The notes: generated by a model not told the origin, from the letters alone. A stretch of 64,000 nucleotides of DNA from CAZYFH01 sp965249175 (GCA_965249175.1 OZ252227.1:5828001-5892000), one strand, 5' to 3'. Shown: positions 51,488-61,282, counted from the stretch's first letter. Numbers and translations: made by a program.

Positions 51488-53659
51488 CTAGTTCGCCAGC
51501 GGGTCAGGCCGCAGCTGAAAATGCACGACGGAGCTCCGCATCCCCTTGCCGCCCTCGATGTGCCAGTTGAGGTTCGAGCCGAAGTTGGCCCATAACCCGC
51601 GCCCCTTCCAGCCGCCGTTCGGATCGTCGATGCGACCGTCGAGGCCGCGCGCGAAAAACCCGAGGGGGTAGGGCACGCGGAGCACGACCCACTCGCCGGT
51701 GTCCGGCAACAGGGCGAGGAGCGAATCCGACCCCGAACCGGCCGCAATGGGCACGTTCGGACCGAGACCGAGCGTGTCGAACTGATCCACCCAGTTGTAA
51801 TAGTGGTAGTCGGCGCTGCCGGGGTCGGTCACGCCTTTCATCTGTGGTCCGGGAGTGGGGTAGAGAGTCCACCCTTCCGGGCAATGCTGGCCGGTCGCCT
51901 CCGGCCCGTTCAGGACACGGCACTTCCGGCGATCGAAGCTCGCGACATGGCCGCTGCCGGAGAGCGCGGTCCAGATCACGCCGTCGCGATCCACGTCGAC
52001 GCCGCGGGGCGCGTGACCCGTCTCACCAGGATCGACGTCCGGATTCTCGATTGACGGCGGCTCGTAGACCTCCGCCGTGCACGTCTCGGGCGGGTTGTCG
52101 CCACGGTCGATGCGCACGAGGCGTCCGGGGAACGGTCCCGTACGCGCGACCCAGGCGCTGTCGTCCACCGGGCTCGGGATGATGCCGTAGGCGAACCCCC
52201 CGACGCGTGTATCGCGTGTCGGGTCGACGGGCTCGCGCGGCTCGTTCCACGGCTTCGTGATCCGCCCGTCGCCGTTCGTATCGATCACGGTCGGGCACCA
52301 GCCCTGCGACGCCCGCTCGTCGCCCGTGGCGTCGAACGTCTTCGTGTCGAGCCACCCGACGACGCTCGGGTCGCCACTGAACCAGAGCGTGTCGCGCTCG
52401 TCCTCGGCGAACTGCAGGTGGTGGGTCCCGTAACAGCTGTCGATGAGGATGAACGTGTCCGCCGCCGGGTCGTAGACGGAAATCTGGCGGCCACTGCGAT
52501 CCATCGGGAAGTACTCGGCCGACGGATGATCCGAGCCCTCCTTGCACCAGTCGGGATTGTCGCGGCGTCTGATCTGCGACGTCATCCAGACGCGGCCGGC
52601 GGCGTCCATCATTGGATTGTGCGGATTGGACGGCGCGTTGAAGATGATCTCGTCGCCCCAATATGGGGACGGCTCGAACCCCGGCGAGGTCGGAAAGAAC
52701 GACGGGACCACGCCCGGACCCTCGCGGACCGGCACCACGAGCTCGAGCGACTGGTGTGTGGCCGTGTCGGTGATGATCAGCTTGTCGCGCGAGATCGACA
52801 CGCCGTAGAGCAGGCCGTTGGCGTTGACCGTCGGGTCGCGTTTGTCGGTCGTGACCTCGTCGTGGACGTACGAGGTCTCCTCTCCCCACTCCCACATCGT
52901 CAGGACCAGATTGCGCTCGACGCCGTGCGGCCGCGGCGGTGCCGGCGGGACCTCGCCCGCGGCGATGCGATCGGACCAGTCGGCGAACATCTCCAGCCCG
53001 CGTTGGCGACCGAACCGGTTGAGCGTGCCGCTCATCTGCGCGCCGCGCTGGCCAAACGTCACGCGATGGTCCCATGCGTCGACCGCGGAGTCGAACCCGC
53101 TGAGATGACTGGTGTCGAACGTGAAGCGGTTCCCCATCTGATGACAGAGCTGACAACCCTGCTTCGTCAGATCGACCCACGCCGCTTGACTGCCGAGGGC
53201 GTCCGAGATGCCGTTGCCGTCGGCTCCCGTGCCGGGGAACTCGCTCGCCGGGGGCGGTTCGAGCAGCGAATACCAGTAGTTGGCGGGGTAGACCGTCGCT
53301 GCCTCCTGCGGCGTGGCCGCCTGGACGACGTCGAGGGCCACGGTCGTGCCCGGCTCCGCCATCACAGGCTCCGAGTCGACGAGCCCGTACCCGCGCACCC
53401 ACACGCGATACGACGCCGCGGGCAGATCTGGGATCAGGAATCGTCCATCGTCGGCAGTGACGACGATCTTGCGGAAGCGGGTGTCGAGATCGTCGGTCTC
53501 CGCTATGACCCACACACCGGCTTCGGCCCCGGCGGGGCTTCGCACCGCGCCGCCCAGATCTCCGCCGTCGGTCGCCGGCTGGCGCGCCCCGAGCGTGCCG
53601 GCCGCCGCCACCATCACACCCACCGCCAGCAGCGCACCGATCGCCACGTCTCTCCTCAT
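51488..53659 (-). CDS. Secreted haem-binding propeller protein with an N-terminal carboxypeptidase-regulatory-like domain
   Basis: A 723-residue exported protein with a signal peptide (IGALLAVGVMVAAAGTLGAR). Residues about 30-115 look like a carboxypeptidase-regulatory/beta-sandwich domain (DGRFLIPDLPAASYRVWVRG). A single c-type haem motif CQLCH follows near residue 170. The rest is a propeller of vgb-lyase or SMP-30 type (DAAGRVWMTSQ, EDERDTLWFSGDPSVVGWLD, GVDVDRDGVIWTAL, GHVASFDRRKC). It could be an electron-accepting periplasmic enzyme; the substrate is unknown. The ATG at 53659 has a GGGAGG site and overlaps the HupE-like stop by 4 bases. Confidence 0.8.
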   Translation of the reverse strand: MRRDVAIGALLAVGVMVAAAGTLGARQPATDGGDLGGAVRSPAGAEAGVWVIAETDDLDTRFRKIVVTADDGRFLIPDLPAASYRVWVRGYGLVDSEPVMAEPGTTVALDVVQAATPQEAATVYPANYWYSLLEPPPASEFPGTGADGNGISDALGSQAAWVDLTKQGCQLCHQMGNRFTFDTSHLSGFDSAVDAWDHRVTFGQRGAQMSGTLNRFGRQRGLEMFADWSDRIAAGEVPPAPPRPHGVERNLVLTMWEWGEETSYVHDEVTTDKRDPTVNANGLLYGVSISRDKLIITDTATHQSLELVVPVREGPGVVPSFFPTSPGFEPSPYWGDEIIFNAPSNPHNPMMDAAGRVWMTSQIRRRDNPDWCKEGSDHPSAEYFPMDRSGRQISVYDPAADTFILIDSCYGTHHLQFAEDERDTLWFSGDPSVVGWLDTKTFDATGDERASQGWCPTVIDTNGDGRITKPWNEPREPVDPTRDTRVGGFAYGIIPSPVDDSAWVARTGPFPGRLVRIDRGDNPPETCTAEVYEPPSIENPDVDPGETGHAPRGVDVDRDGVIWTALSGSGHVASFDRRKCRVLNGPEATGQHCPEGWTLYPTPGPQMKGVTDPGSADYHYYNWVDQFDTLGLGPNVPIAAGSGSDSLLALLPDTGEWVVLRVPYPLGFFARGLDGRIDDPNGGWKGRGLWANFGSNLNWHIEGGKGMRSSVVHFQLRPDPLAN

Positions 53660-54753
53660 GCGATGCCTCCCTGGAAGAACACCCGCTCGATGAACCAGAA
53701 GGTCCCGACCGCGATGACGGCGATGGAGCCGGCCGTCGCCAATCTCCGGCTGGCCACCTCGCTCCGCGACTGTAGCCCGATCAGAGCCGCGGCAACGACG
53801 ACCGCCACCGCGAGCTGCCCGATCTCCACCCCGAGGTTGAACGAGAACAGCGACCATCCCAGCGCCCCGGTCGGCAGGCCCATGTCGCGCAGGACGCTCG
53901 CGAAGCCGAAGCCGTGAATGAGCCCGAACACCAGAGCGATCCAGACGCGCATGTCGCGGCCGCCGCGCGCCATCAGGTTGTCGACACCGACATAGATGAT
54001 GCTCAACGCGATCACCGGCTCGACCAGGCGGCCGGGCGGCGTGACGACATTGAGGACGGCGAGGGACAACGTGATGCTGTGTGCCACGGTGAAGCCGGTA
54101 ACCACGAGCAACAGCTGCCGCACGGTGCCGCCAAGCAACAACAACCCGACCAAGAACAGGAGATGGTCCGGGCCGATGAGGATGTGGCGAATCCCCTCGG
54201 GGACGAATTTCTGCACCACGGCGAATGTGCCCTGGCGATTACCGACGAAGTGCTCGTACCCCGTCTGACCCCCACCCAAGATCTGTTGCGCGAGCAAGAA
54301 CTCGCCCTCGTAGACGTTGAGGAACGTCTGATGCTGGGCATCGTACGGAAAGAGAGTGGCCGTGACGTCGATGACTCCCGGTTCGCGACCGAGGTCCAGC
54401 CGGGAGCGAAAACGCACCGATTGTCGCTCACGCAACGGCTCGCCGGTCGACCAGATGTCAGGCACCAGCCGCTGCCCGTCGGCGCTGAGCTGGAGCCGTT
54501 CAGCGAAGAGCGTCTCTAGCCGTCGTGCTCCTTGTTGCAGCATGGCTGTATCGAGTACCCCGGCCGGCGGCTCGACGCCGAGCTCGTATGCGACGTCCCA
54601 GGCGTGGGCCACGATGGTCAGCTCGATGACCGTCCCCTGAAGACGCACATCGACGAAACTGAAGGGCGCCGGGTGGGCGTCAGCCGGCCCCGCGAAACCG
54701 AGGATTGCCAAGACAACCGCCAGGCATCGCCACGTCCTCCGTGCCGGTCGCAT
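53656..54753 (-). CDS. HupE/UreJ-family membrane protein
   Basis: A 365-residue membrane protein with a signal peptide (LAVVLAILGFAGPADA) and an N-terminal periplasmic beta domain. The C-terminal half is the HupE/UreJ domain with about six membrane helices and the metal-binding-like motif GIRHILIGPDHLLFLVGL, then HSITLSLAV and GLIHGFGFASVL. HupE and UreJ proteins transport nickel in hydrogenase and urease clusters; neither is present here, so another metal is possible. It is translationally coupled to the haem propeller gene, so the two may work together. Confidence 0.87.
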   Translation of the reverse strand: MRPARRTWRCLAVVLAILGFAGPADAHPAPFSFVDVRLQGTVIELTIVAHAWDVAYELGVEPPAGVLDTAMLQQGARRLETLFAERLQLSADGQRLVPDIWSTGEPLRERQSVRFRSRLDLGREPGVIDVTATLFPYDAQHQTFLNVYEGEFLLAQQILGGGQTGYEHFVGNRQGTFAVVQKFVPEGIRHILIGPDHLLFLVGLLLLGGTVRQLLLVVTGFTVAHSITLSLAVLNVVTPPGRLVEPVIALSIIYVGVDNLMARGGRDMRVWIALVFGLIHGFGFASVLRDMGLPTGALGWSLFSFNLGVEIGQLAVAVVVAAALIGLQSRSEVASRRLATAGSIAVIAVGTFWFIERVFFQGGIA

Positions 54754-54944
54754 GCGGGTCCATCGTATCGCAAGAGCCGGACAAGGCCCCGTCGTCCGCG
54801 TCGATTACAACCCTGGACCGTCGCAGCCTGACGATCACCGTTTTGCAATCGCCCGGACCCGTGGTCCGCTCACCAACGGCCCCTTCTCTCAGGCCCGCGT
54901 GCCATAGTAGATACGGCTAGGATCTTGCACTTTCATAGACGCTG

Positions 54945-56408
54945 ATGGCACACCTCGATCCGCCCATGGGGCACCTCTTGCGACGCGCCGGTTTCGGGGC
55001 GAGCGGGGCGGAAGCCCCATCCTGGAACGCAATGAGTCTGTCCGCCGCCATTGACCGGCTGGTGGACTACGAATCCGCGCCCGGCGACGTGGACGAGAAG
55101 ATCGGGACCCCGGGCTACCTCGGCACGACATCGCGTGGCCCGTTCGAGCCGAACACGCAACTCGGGGATGCCGCTCAGCGATGGATGTTTCGTCTCGTGC
55201 ACAGCGAGCGTCCTCTCCAGGAGAAGATGGCCCTGTTTTGGAGCAACCACTTTGCCACCGGGATCGGCAAGGTCGCCGACCAGCTGAGCTTCGAGGGCGC
55301 CGTCCGCGCGCTGGCCGCCAAGCCTTCCGAGGACGACGACAGCATTAGGGGCCAGCTCGAGCTCTTTCGGGAGCATGCGCTCGGCAACTTCCGTGACCTG
55401 CTGCTCGCCGTCTCACAGGATCCGGCGATGGTCGCCTGGCTCGACGGGGACACAAATACCAAGGGAAAACCCCAGGAGAACTACGCGCGCGAGCTGATGG
55501 AGCTCTTCACGATGGGCGTCGGCCACTACACGGAGGACGACGTCTATGCCGGGGCCCGCGTGTTTACCGGCTGGAACCTCGAGCCTCACGCGCGCGGCGA
55601 GGGCGAGGACGAAAAGTACTACTTCACGTTTCGCTACAACCGGCGCCAGCACGATACCGGTGACAAGACGTTCAGCTTTGCCATCTACCCCGACGGCAGC
55701 CGGACCATTCCGGCACGCGCGGCGTCGCAGGGCTTCCAGGACGGCGTCGACCTCGTCAACGCCGTCGCGGCGCATCCTGAAACCGGCGCGTTCCTGGCGC
55801 GCAAGCTGTACGCCTTTTTCGTCAACGAGAAGACGGCCCCCGACGAGGCGCTGATCCAGCAGTTGGCCTCGACCTACTACGCGAGTGGGTTCAACATGCG
55901 CGAGGTCGTGCGGCAGTTACTCCGGTCGCCCCATTTTCACGACCCGGCCAACCACTGGGCACGGTATTCGTGGCCCGTGGAGTTCGTGACGCGATACCTC
56001 AAAGAGGTCGGGTGGGTCGGCTTCTCGGCGCAATCGGCGTTCTACGCGATGGTCACTATGGGGCAGACGCTGTTCTCGCCACCAAACGTGGCCGGATGGT
56101 CCCAGGGATCGGCGTGGTTCTCGACCGGCACCATGCTGTCGCGGATGAACTTCGCCGCGTGGCTCGCCTGGGTCCAGCGCTATGAGGTCGAACCGGCGGC
56201 GGCCGCGGCGGCCACCACGCCGGACGCGTTTCTTGCGTATTACCTGGATCGGCTCTCGGCGATGCCGTTCGACAAGTCAGGGATAGACGCGCTCCGTGGC
56301 TTCTTGACGGAGGGTGGACCGTGGACCGGTTCCACGGAACAGGTTGTGGACAAAGGCGCGGGGCTGGCGCATCTCATCGGGGCCTCGGGCGAGTATCAGT
56401 TCATCTAG
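54945..56408 (+). CDS. DUF1800 protein
   Basis: A 487-residue protein with the DUF1800 signature HLLRRAGFGASGAE at the start, EKMALFWSNHFATGIGKV, ENYARELMELFTMGVGHYTE and EDDVYAGARVFTGWNL. There is no clear signal peptide. Its partner, a DUF1501 protein, follows 45 bases downstream; the two always occur together and are thought to make an envelope or secreted complex, with unknown activity. The ATG at 54945 is chosen. Confidence 0.9.
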   Translation: MAHLDPPMGHLLRRAGFGASGAEAPSWNAMSLSAAIDRLVDYESAPGDVDEKIGTPGYLGTTSRGPFEPNTQLGDAAQRWMFRLVHSERPLQEKMALFWSNHFATGIGKVADQLSFEGAVRALAAKPSEDDDSIRGQLELFREHALGNFRDLLLAVSQDPAMVAWLDGDTNTKGKPQENYARELMELFTMGVGHYTEDDVYAGARVFTGWNLEPHARGEGEDEKYYFTFRYNRRQHDTGDKTFSFAIYPDGSRTIPARAASQGFQDGVDLVNAVAAHPETGAFLARKLYAFFVNEKTAPDEALIQQLASTYYASGFNMREVVRQLLRSPHFHDPANHWARYSWPVEFVTRYLKEVGWVGFSAQSAFYAMVTMGQTLFSPPNVAGWSQGSAWFSTGTMLSRMNFAAWLAWVQRYEVEPAAAAAATTPDAFLAYYLDRLSAMPFDKSGIDALRGFLTEGGPWTGSTEQVVDKGAGLAHLIGASGEYQFI

Positions 56409-56453
56409 CGAAACCCCGACGCTCGAACGCCAACGACAACGAGGACGAAGAAC

Positions 56454-57707
56454 ATGAGAGTATCCCGGCGCGCGTTCGTCAAAAGCGGCGCGGCGGCGTT
56501 CACGATGGGCTTCGCCGCGCCGGCGTTTCTCGGCGACCTGGCACGGGCGCAGCAGGCCTCCGGCCGGAGCCTCGTCGTGCTCTATCTGGGCGGCGGCAAC
56601 GACGCGCTCAGCTTTCTCGTGCCCTACACCGACCCTGCCTACCACGCCCGGCGGCCGACCCAGGCTGTGCCCGCGGACCGCGCGATCCAGATTGGCACCG
56701 ATAGCGGCGGCGCAGCGCTTGGGCTGCATCCGAATCTTGGCGGGCTCAAGTCGATCTACGACGACGGGCGCCTCGCCCTGATTCAGCGGACTGGCTACGC
56801 GAACCCCAGCCGTTCGCATTTCCTCGGCACCGACATCTGGTCGACGGCCAACCCCGCCGAGCCCAGCGGCACCGGCTGGCTCGGACGCTATCTCGACACG
56901 CTGCCGACACCGGTCGACCCGCTGTTCGCCTGGAATAGCTCATACGAACTGCCGCGCACGCTGCTCGCGACCTCGGTCGGCGTGCCATCGATCCCAAGCC
57001 CCGAAGAGTACGCGTTCTACAGTCCATCCAACGAGACCCTGGCCCGCAACGCCACGACGACGATCGCGTCGCACTTGCCAGACGCCGATCCGCACTTGTC
57101 GTTCGTCCACTCGACGACCCTGACCGCGATGGCGACGATCGACCGCGTGGCCACCGTCGGCGCCCACACGCCGTCGACGACCTATCCGGAAACCGACCTC
57201 GGCGCGACCCTGCAAGCGGTGGCGGGCGCGATTGCGACCGAGATTGGAACGCAGATCTACTGGGTGCAGGCCGGGGGATACGACACGCACGCGGGTCAGG
57301 ACACCCTGGACGGCAGCTACGCTGAGCTGCTCACGACGCTCAACGACGCCCTGCTCGCTTTCTATGCAGATCTCCAAAACCAGGGCCTGCTCGACGACAC
57401 GCTCGTGCTGCAGTTCTCGGAGTTCGGCCGCCGGGTGAGCGAGAACGGCAGCGCCGGCACCGATCACGGCTCGGGCGGGCTCATGATGGCCTTGGGCGGA
57501 AGGGTGGGCGGCGGGCTCTATGGCACCGCCGCGGCGTCGCTGGCCGACACGGATGACAACCCCGATCTGGAGAATTTCGGGCGCGACGTCAAATACCAAA
57601 CCGACTTCCGGTCGGTCTACGCCCGTGTGATCGACGACTGGCTCGGCGTGGATTCAGTGCCGATTCTCGGCGGGGACTACCGCAACGCGGCCGTCGATTT
57701 CGTGTGA
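56454..57707 (+). CDS. DUF1501 protein with a Tat signal
   Basis: A 417-residue exported protein. The N-terminus has a twin-arginine-like signal (SRRAFVKSGAAAFTMGFAAP) with cleavage near residue 36. The DUF1501 domain, an alkaline-phosphatase-like fold, shows LVVLYLGGGNDALSFLVP, VQAGGYDTHAGQD and FSEFGRRVSENGSAGTDHGS, the last with conserved metal-binding Asp and His. Its DUF1800 partner precedes it. The substrate of the pair is unknown. Confidence 0.9.
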   Translation: MRVSRRAFVKSGAAAFTMGFAAPAFLGDLARAQQASGRSLVVLYLGGGNDALSFLVPYTDPAYHARRPTQAVPADRAIQIGTDSGGAALGLHPNLGGLKSIYDDGRLALIQRTGYANPSRSHFLGTDIWSTANPAEPSGTGWLGRYLDTLPTPVDPLFAWNSSYELPRTLLATSVGVPSIPSPEEYAFYSPSNETLARNATTTIASHLPDADPHLSFVHSTTLTAMATIDRVATVGAHTPSTTYPETDLGATLQAVAGAIATEIGTQIYWVQAGGYDTHAGQDTLDGSYAELLTTLNDALLAFYADLQNQGLLDDTLVLQFSEFGRRVSENGSAGTDHGSGGLMMALGGRVGGGLYGTAAASLADTDDNPDLENFGRDVKYQTDFRSVYARVIDDWLGVDSVPILGGDYRNAAVDFV

Positions 57708-57937
57708 CGCCCTTTGCGTCAGTCCGATCGCGCCACCCGGTGCTCCCTTACAAGTGGGGACCGAGTGATCGGATACTGAACACTCCAGCGTCGATTGGTG
57801 GCGGCCTTTCTCTCCTACCACTGCGCCACACGATGCGCGTATGTCATTGTTCATAAACATGTTACGAGAATAGTCCGCCGATGGGTCTCGAGGCGCTTAC
57901 CCTGGCGCTCTGGTTGCACCAGATGAAAGGTCGATAA

Positions 57938-60442
57938 GTGCAAGCTTTTGGGGACCGGGCTCGAGAGGACACCGTGTCAGTGCGTCAACAAGCCGACCTG
58001 CCCGACAAGAAACGGGTGGAAGCCAAGATCAGTGATCCGGTAGCGGTGCAACCCCAGACGGACAGCGCCGCGAACCGTCGCCAGTCGCGCCGCTTGTCAC
58101 CGCGAGAGGTCCCATGGATCACCACGGTGGTGCTCGAACTCAGCGACATGAAACACGCGGCGGCACTCATCGACATCTCCACAGGTGGCGCGTTGATCCA
58201 AACCGACGCCCAAATCGCGCACAGCGCGGGCGGCGCACTGGTGCTTTGCGGCGCGCGTGAGGAGGTCCATGCCCGTGGCCGCGTGGTACGAAGCAATGTC
58301 AGCGGCATCGGCCATGAAGGCGGACTGAAGTATCACTCTTCCTTTCAGTTCGATCAGGAGCTATGCCTTGACCGGGATCACGTCGCCAATCGGCGCGCGG
58401 CGAGGACCATTGGACCGAACGCCGCAGCGCCTCAGAGGCCGAAGGAGCGACGGACCAGTCCCAGGGTTGGGGGGCCGTTCGACGCCGCGTGCAGCCGCGC
58501 GCCCGGACCAACGCGACTCCGTGTGACCAACATCAGTGAGGGTGGGTGTTTCGTCGAAACCGCCAAGAGCTCTACGGTCGGTGACCGGATGTCAATCAAG
58601 CTCTCCCTCCCGCAGGGGGGGTACGTCTCTGTGACGGGTCAGGTCGTCGCTGCCGACCCCGGGGTCGGCTTCGCCCTTCAGTTTCGAGACCTCAACGTTG
58701 GCCAACTGGAGGAGCTGCGGCAAGCGGTACGGCAAGTGCTCTCGCGGAGACGCGGTCCCACGCCGACAGTCGTCGGAGCCACGGAACCGTTCGCCGCAGA
58801 CACCCGGTGCGAAACCGAGGTGGTCATGAGTCGGACTGGAAGTGGTCTTCCGAACACCGAAACCGTACGCGGACTCGAACCTGCCGTTGATTCTCCACGC
58901 GGCGTCGGGCAGGCCCGCGCAGGCAGGCAGATCGAGCGAAACACCCGCTCCGCTTGCTCGTCTGACGCCATGACGAAAGTCGGTCTCGACGGGATCGCCG
59001 AATCTGCGCCCGTGTGCATGGCGGAGATCGCTAGCGATGGACGGGTGCTGGGAGTCAACATCGCGGGTCGGGAGCTCGTTGGCGCTGGGTCCCTCGTCGA
59101 GCTGGTCGGGAGCGACTTCCATCAGTTGGCCACCCCCGAAGAGCGGAGTCAGCTTCGACGCCTCATCGACGCCGCCTGTCTGGGTCGTCCCGGTTCGCTC
59201 GAGCATACGCTGGTCGGGCTCGACGGAAGCCGCAAACGCGTCTTGACACGGGTGGTGCCGCGTCACCGTAGCTCGACGCAGCGGTCCGCGCTCGCGGTGA
59301 CCCTGGATGTGACCGAGCACCAGCGGTGCCAGACGGCGCTCCAAGAGCGCGAACAGACGCTTCGGGAGACCGAAGCGCGTTTCGACGCGGTAGCTGACGC
59401 CAACGACTGCGCCGTGTTCATCGTTCAGGATGGGCGCATCCAATATGTCAACTCGGTGGTCGCGGGGATGACCGGTCACCGACCCGAGCAATTGGTGTCA
59501 ACCAACCTCTCGACGATCGTGCCTACCGACGTCGAAGAGACGCTCGTTCAGCTCGAGAGAGCGCAACGGGGTGAGCCGGTAGCCTTGGGAGCGGAGCTCA
59601 GGATTCAGCGCGCAGACGGCGGGACCACGCCACTCGAGATGCGCACGTCGCCGGTGGAGATCGATGGTTGCCCCGCGGTACTCGTGACCGCCGTTTCGCC
59701 AGCGCAACGTACCTCGGATCGGCAGGCGCTCGCCGACTCGGCACCAGAAGTGGACCAACTGTGCGCCGCCGTCGCCGCCGCGTACGAAGAGCGCGAACGG
59801 CTCAAGGAGGAGTGGCACGCCGAGCGACAGCAGCTGGAGGCGGCGCTTCAAGACGCTCGCTGCCAGCCGGCGGCGGCTGACGCCTGGGCTGCCGAACGCG
59901 AGGAGCTCCAACGGGCCGTACAGGCGGCGGAGGAACGCTGGCAGCAGCTCGCGGAGGATTGGAGCGCGGAGCGGGAACAGATGACGAAGACGCTCCGCAA
60001 CGCGCAGGCGACGCAGCTTGCCCGACGCTCGCGTTCTGCCGGTGAACAGCCGCCGTCCGCCGAAGAGAGTCAAGTGCGAGCGGCGGACCGAATCCAGGCT
60101 GGTTCAGATTTTCGCGCGCGCGTTGACGGGTACCCGGCGACGCTCACGGATGTATCGGATAGTGGCGCCCAGGTCTCGGTACCGACCACACTGAAGCGGA
60201 ACCAAAAAGTCCGGTTGCTCCTCGTGGGATCGGAGCGAAAGGTAGAAGTGAGGGCATCGGTCGTCTGGGTCGTGTTGGACCGCACGGGTACATCGGGGAG
60301 GCGATCGCACCGAGCCGGCCTGGCCTTTATCGCGCCAGATTCCGAGCTGATTAATGCTGTGTGCGGCGCTCATCGCGCTGGGCGCGCGACCTCTCCGGAA
60401 GAGCTGCCGAGATCGCAGGCCGACATCACCGGCCGGCAGTAG
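57938..60442 (+). CDS. PilZ-PAS-PAS-coiled-coil-PilZ signalling protein
   Basis: An 834-residue cytoplasmic protein with no enzymatic output domain. In order: a PilZ-like domain (about residues 50-135, LIDISTGGALIQTD), a PilZ domain (about 165-265, RRTSPRVGGPF with VTNISEGGCFVET), two PAS domains (about 345-445 and 460-575), a coiled coil rich in Ala, Glu and Arg (about 600-700) and a third PilZ-like domain (about 710-800, ATLTDVSDSGAQVSVP). PilZ domains bind cyclic di-GMP. Only some of the Arg and Asn-x-Ser-x-x-Gly residues are kept. The GTG at 57938 has an AAAGG site. A c-di-GMP effector role is inference. Confidence 0.82.
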   Translation: MQAFGDRAREDTVSVRQQADLPDKKRVEAKISDPVAVQPQTDSAANRRQSRRLSPREVPWITTVVLELSDMKHAAALIDISTGGALIQTDAQIAHSAGGALVLCGAREEVHARGRVVRSNVSGIGHEGGLKYHSSFQFDQELCLDRDHVANRRAARTIGPNAAAPQRPKERRTSPRVGGPFDAACSRAPGPTRLRVTNISEGGCFVETAKSSTVGDRMSIKLSLPQGGYVSVTGQVVAADPGVGFALQFRDLNVGQLEELRQAVRQVLSRRRGPTPTVVGATEPFAADTRCETEVVMSRTGSGLPNTETVRGLEPAVDSPRGVGQARAGRQIERNTRSACSSDAMTKVGLDGIAESAPVCMAEIASDGRVLGVNIAGRELVGAGSLVELVGSDFHQLATPEERSQLRRLIDAACLGRPGSLEHTLVGLDGSRKRVLTRVVPRHRSSTQRSALAVTLDVTEHQRCQTALQEREQTLRETEARFDAVADANDCAVFIVQDGRIQYVNSVVAGMTGHRPEQLVSTNLSTIVPTDVEETLVQLERAQRGEPVALGAELRIQRADGGTTPLEMRTSPVEIDGCPAVLVTAVSPAQRTSDRQALADSAPEVDQLCAAVAAAYEERERLKEEWHAERQQLEAALQDARCQPAAADAWAAEREELQRAVQAAEERWQQLAEDWSAEREQMTKTLRNAQATQLARRSRSAGEQPPSAEESQVRAADRIQAGSDFRARVDGYPATLTDVSDSGAQVSVPTTLKRNQKVRLLLVGSERKVEVRASVVWVVLDRTGTSGRRSHRAGLAFIAPDSELINAVCGAHRAGRATSPEELPRSQADITGRQ

Positions 60443-60476
60443 CATAAGGACGACGCAACCAGCGCCCCGGTCCAGT

Positions 60477-61022
60477 TCATGCCCCGCTTCTCCCCCGCTT
60501 AGGCCCCCGAAACATTATCTCCACCGCCGCGCGAAACGACGCGGGGTCGATCGCCGGATAGCGGTAGAGCTCGGACTCGATAGCGGCGAAGAGCGCCGAC
60601 GCTCGTTCCGCATCGATCAGCTTCCGTTCGAGCATCGCCTGAACATCCTCGCGGTCCTGCGTGTGCCCACGCTCGGTCTTTGACAGGGCCTGCGCGTACA
60701 GGTCGTAGTGGAAGAAATCGACACGGCCCTCGCGCTGAATGAACGGACAGCGATCGCGCCACCCCGACAGCTCCGGGATGAAGTCGGATGGCGATGCGAG
60801 CTCGACGTTGAGCTCCAGCTCTTCCTTCAAGGACGGCACCAGGCGAAGCAGATGTTCGCCATCGGCGCCCAGGCTCAGGTCAATATCGATGGTTGTCGAC
60901 CGCCACCCGAACAGCAGCGCGGTCGCACCGCCCGTGAAGTAGACGCGCCCGCTTGCCTCGGCACGCTCTCCGAGGTGACGCATGAACGCCCGGACGCGGG
61001 ACGCGTCGGCTATGCGACGCAC
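60477..61022 (-). CDS. Nucleotidyltransferase-like protein (DUF6036-type)
   Basis: A 181-residue protein with FTGGATALLFGWRSTTIDID, the nucleotidyltransferase GG-x9-DxD motif. It carries a further acidic stretch (EGRVDFFHYDLYAQALSKTE) and a C-terminal DREDVQAMLERKLIDAERA helix. The start is a GTG at 61022 that overlaps the upstream small gene by 13 bases. Such proteins are found in two-gene modules, often annotated as toxin-antitoxin candidates. Compare with the pair at 50723-51438. Confidence 0.78.
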   Translation of the reverse strand: MRRIADASRVRAFMRHLGERAEASGRVYFTGGATALLFGWRSTTIDIDLSLGADGEHLLRLVPSLKEELELNVELASPSDFIPELSGWRDRCPFIQREGRVDFFHYDLYAQALSKTERGHTQDREDVQAMLERKLIDAERASALFAAIESELYRYPAIDPASFRAAVEIMFRGPKRGRSGA

Positions 61023-61282
61023 TCGGCTGCCCGCTCGAAACTGACGAGGCGGCGAACCAGGGCGTTGTAACGGCCGTGGGCACTGTCGGGATCGTCGTGG
61101 GCGAGCAGCTCGTAGAGCCGACGCTCGGGCGAGTCGAGGTCCGGCACATCGAACCCGAGTCGGCGCAACCGCGGGGCACCAATGGCGAGGAGCAGCGCCT
61201 CCGCGGTGTCGCGCCGCCCCTCGGCAAGGTCTCGAAGCCCTGCGTGGACGAGGTCGCATCCCGGCAGGTCGTTCGACTGCAT
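61010..61282 (-). CDS. Small partner protein of the nucleotidyltransferase
   Basis: A 90-residue protein without signal or membrane segment (VHAGLRDLAEGRRDTAEALL, RRLYELLAHDDPDSAHGRYN). Not assigned to a family; the helical composition suits an antitoxin or a DNA-binding partner. Its stop lies 13 bases inside the nucleotidyltransferase gene, which indicates a tight functional pair. The ATG at 61282 starts MQSNDLPG. Confidence 0.68.
   Translation of the reverse strand: MQSNDLPGCDLVHAGLRDLAEGRRDTAEALLLAIGAPRLRRLGFDVPDLDSPERRLYELLAHDDPDSAHGRYNALVRRLVSFERAAECVA

Noticed and set aside
51488..51496. CTAGTTCGC near the end of the propeller gene
   Set aside because: It matches only seven bases and lies over a stop codon without promoter spacing.
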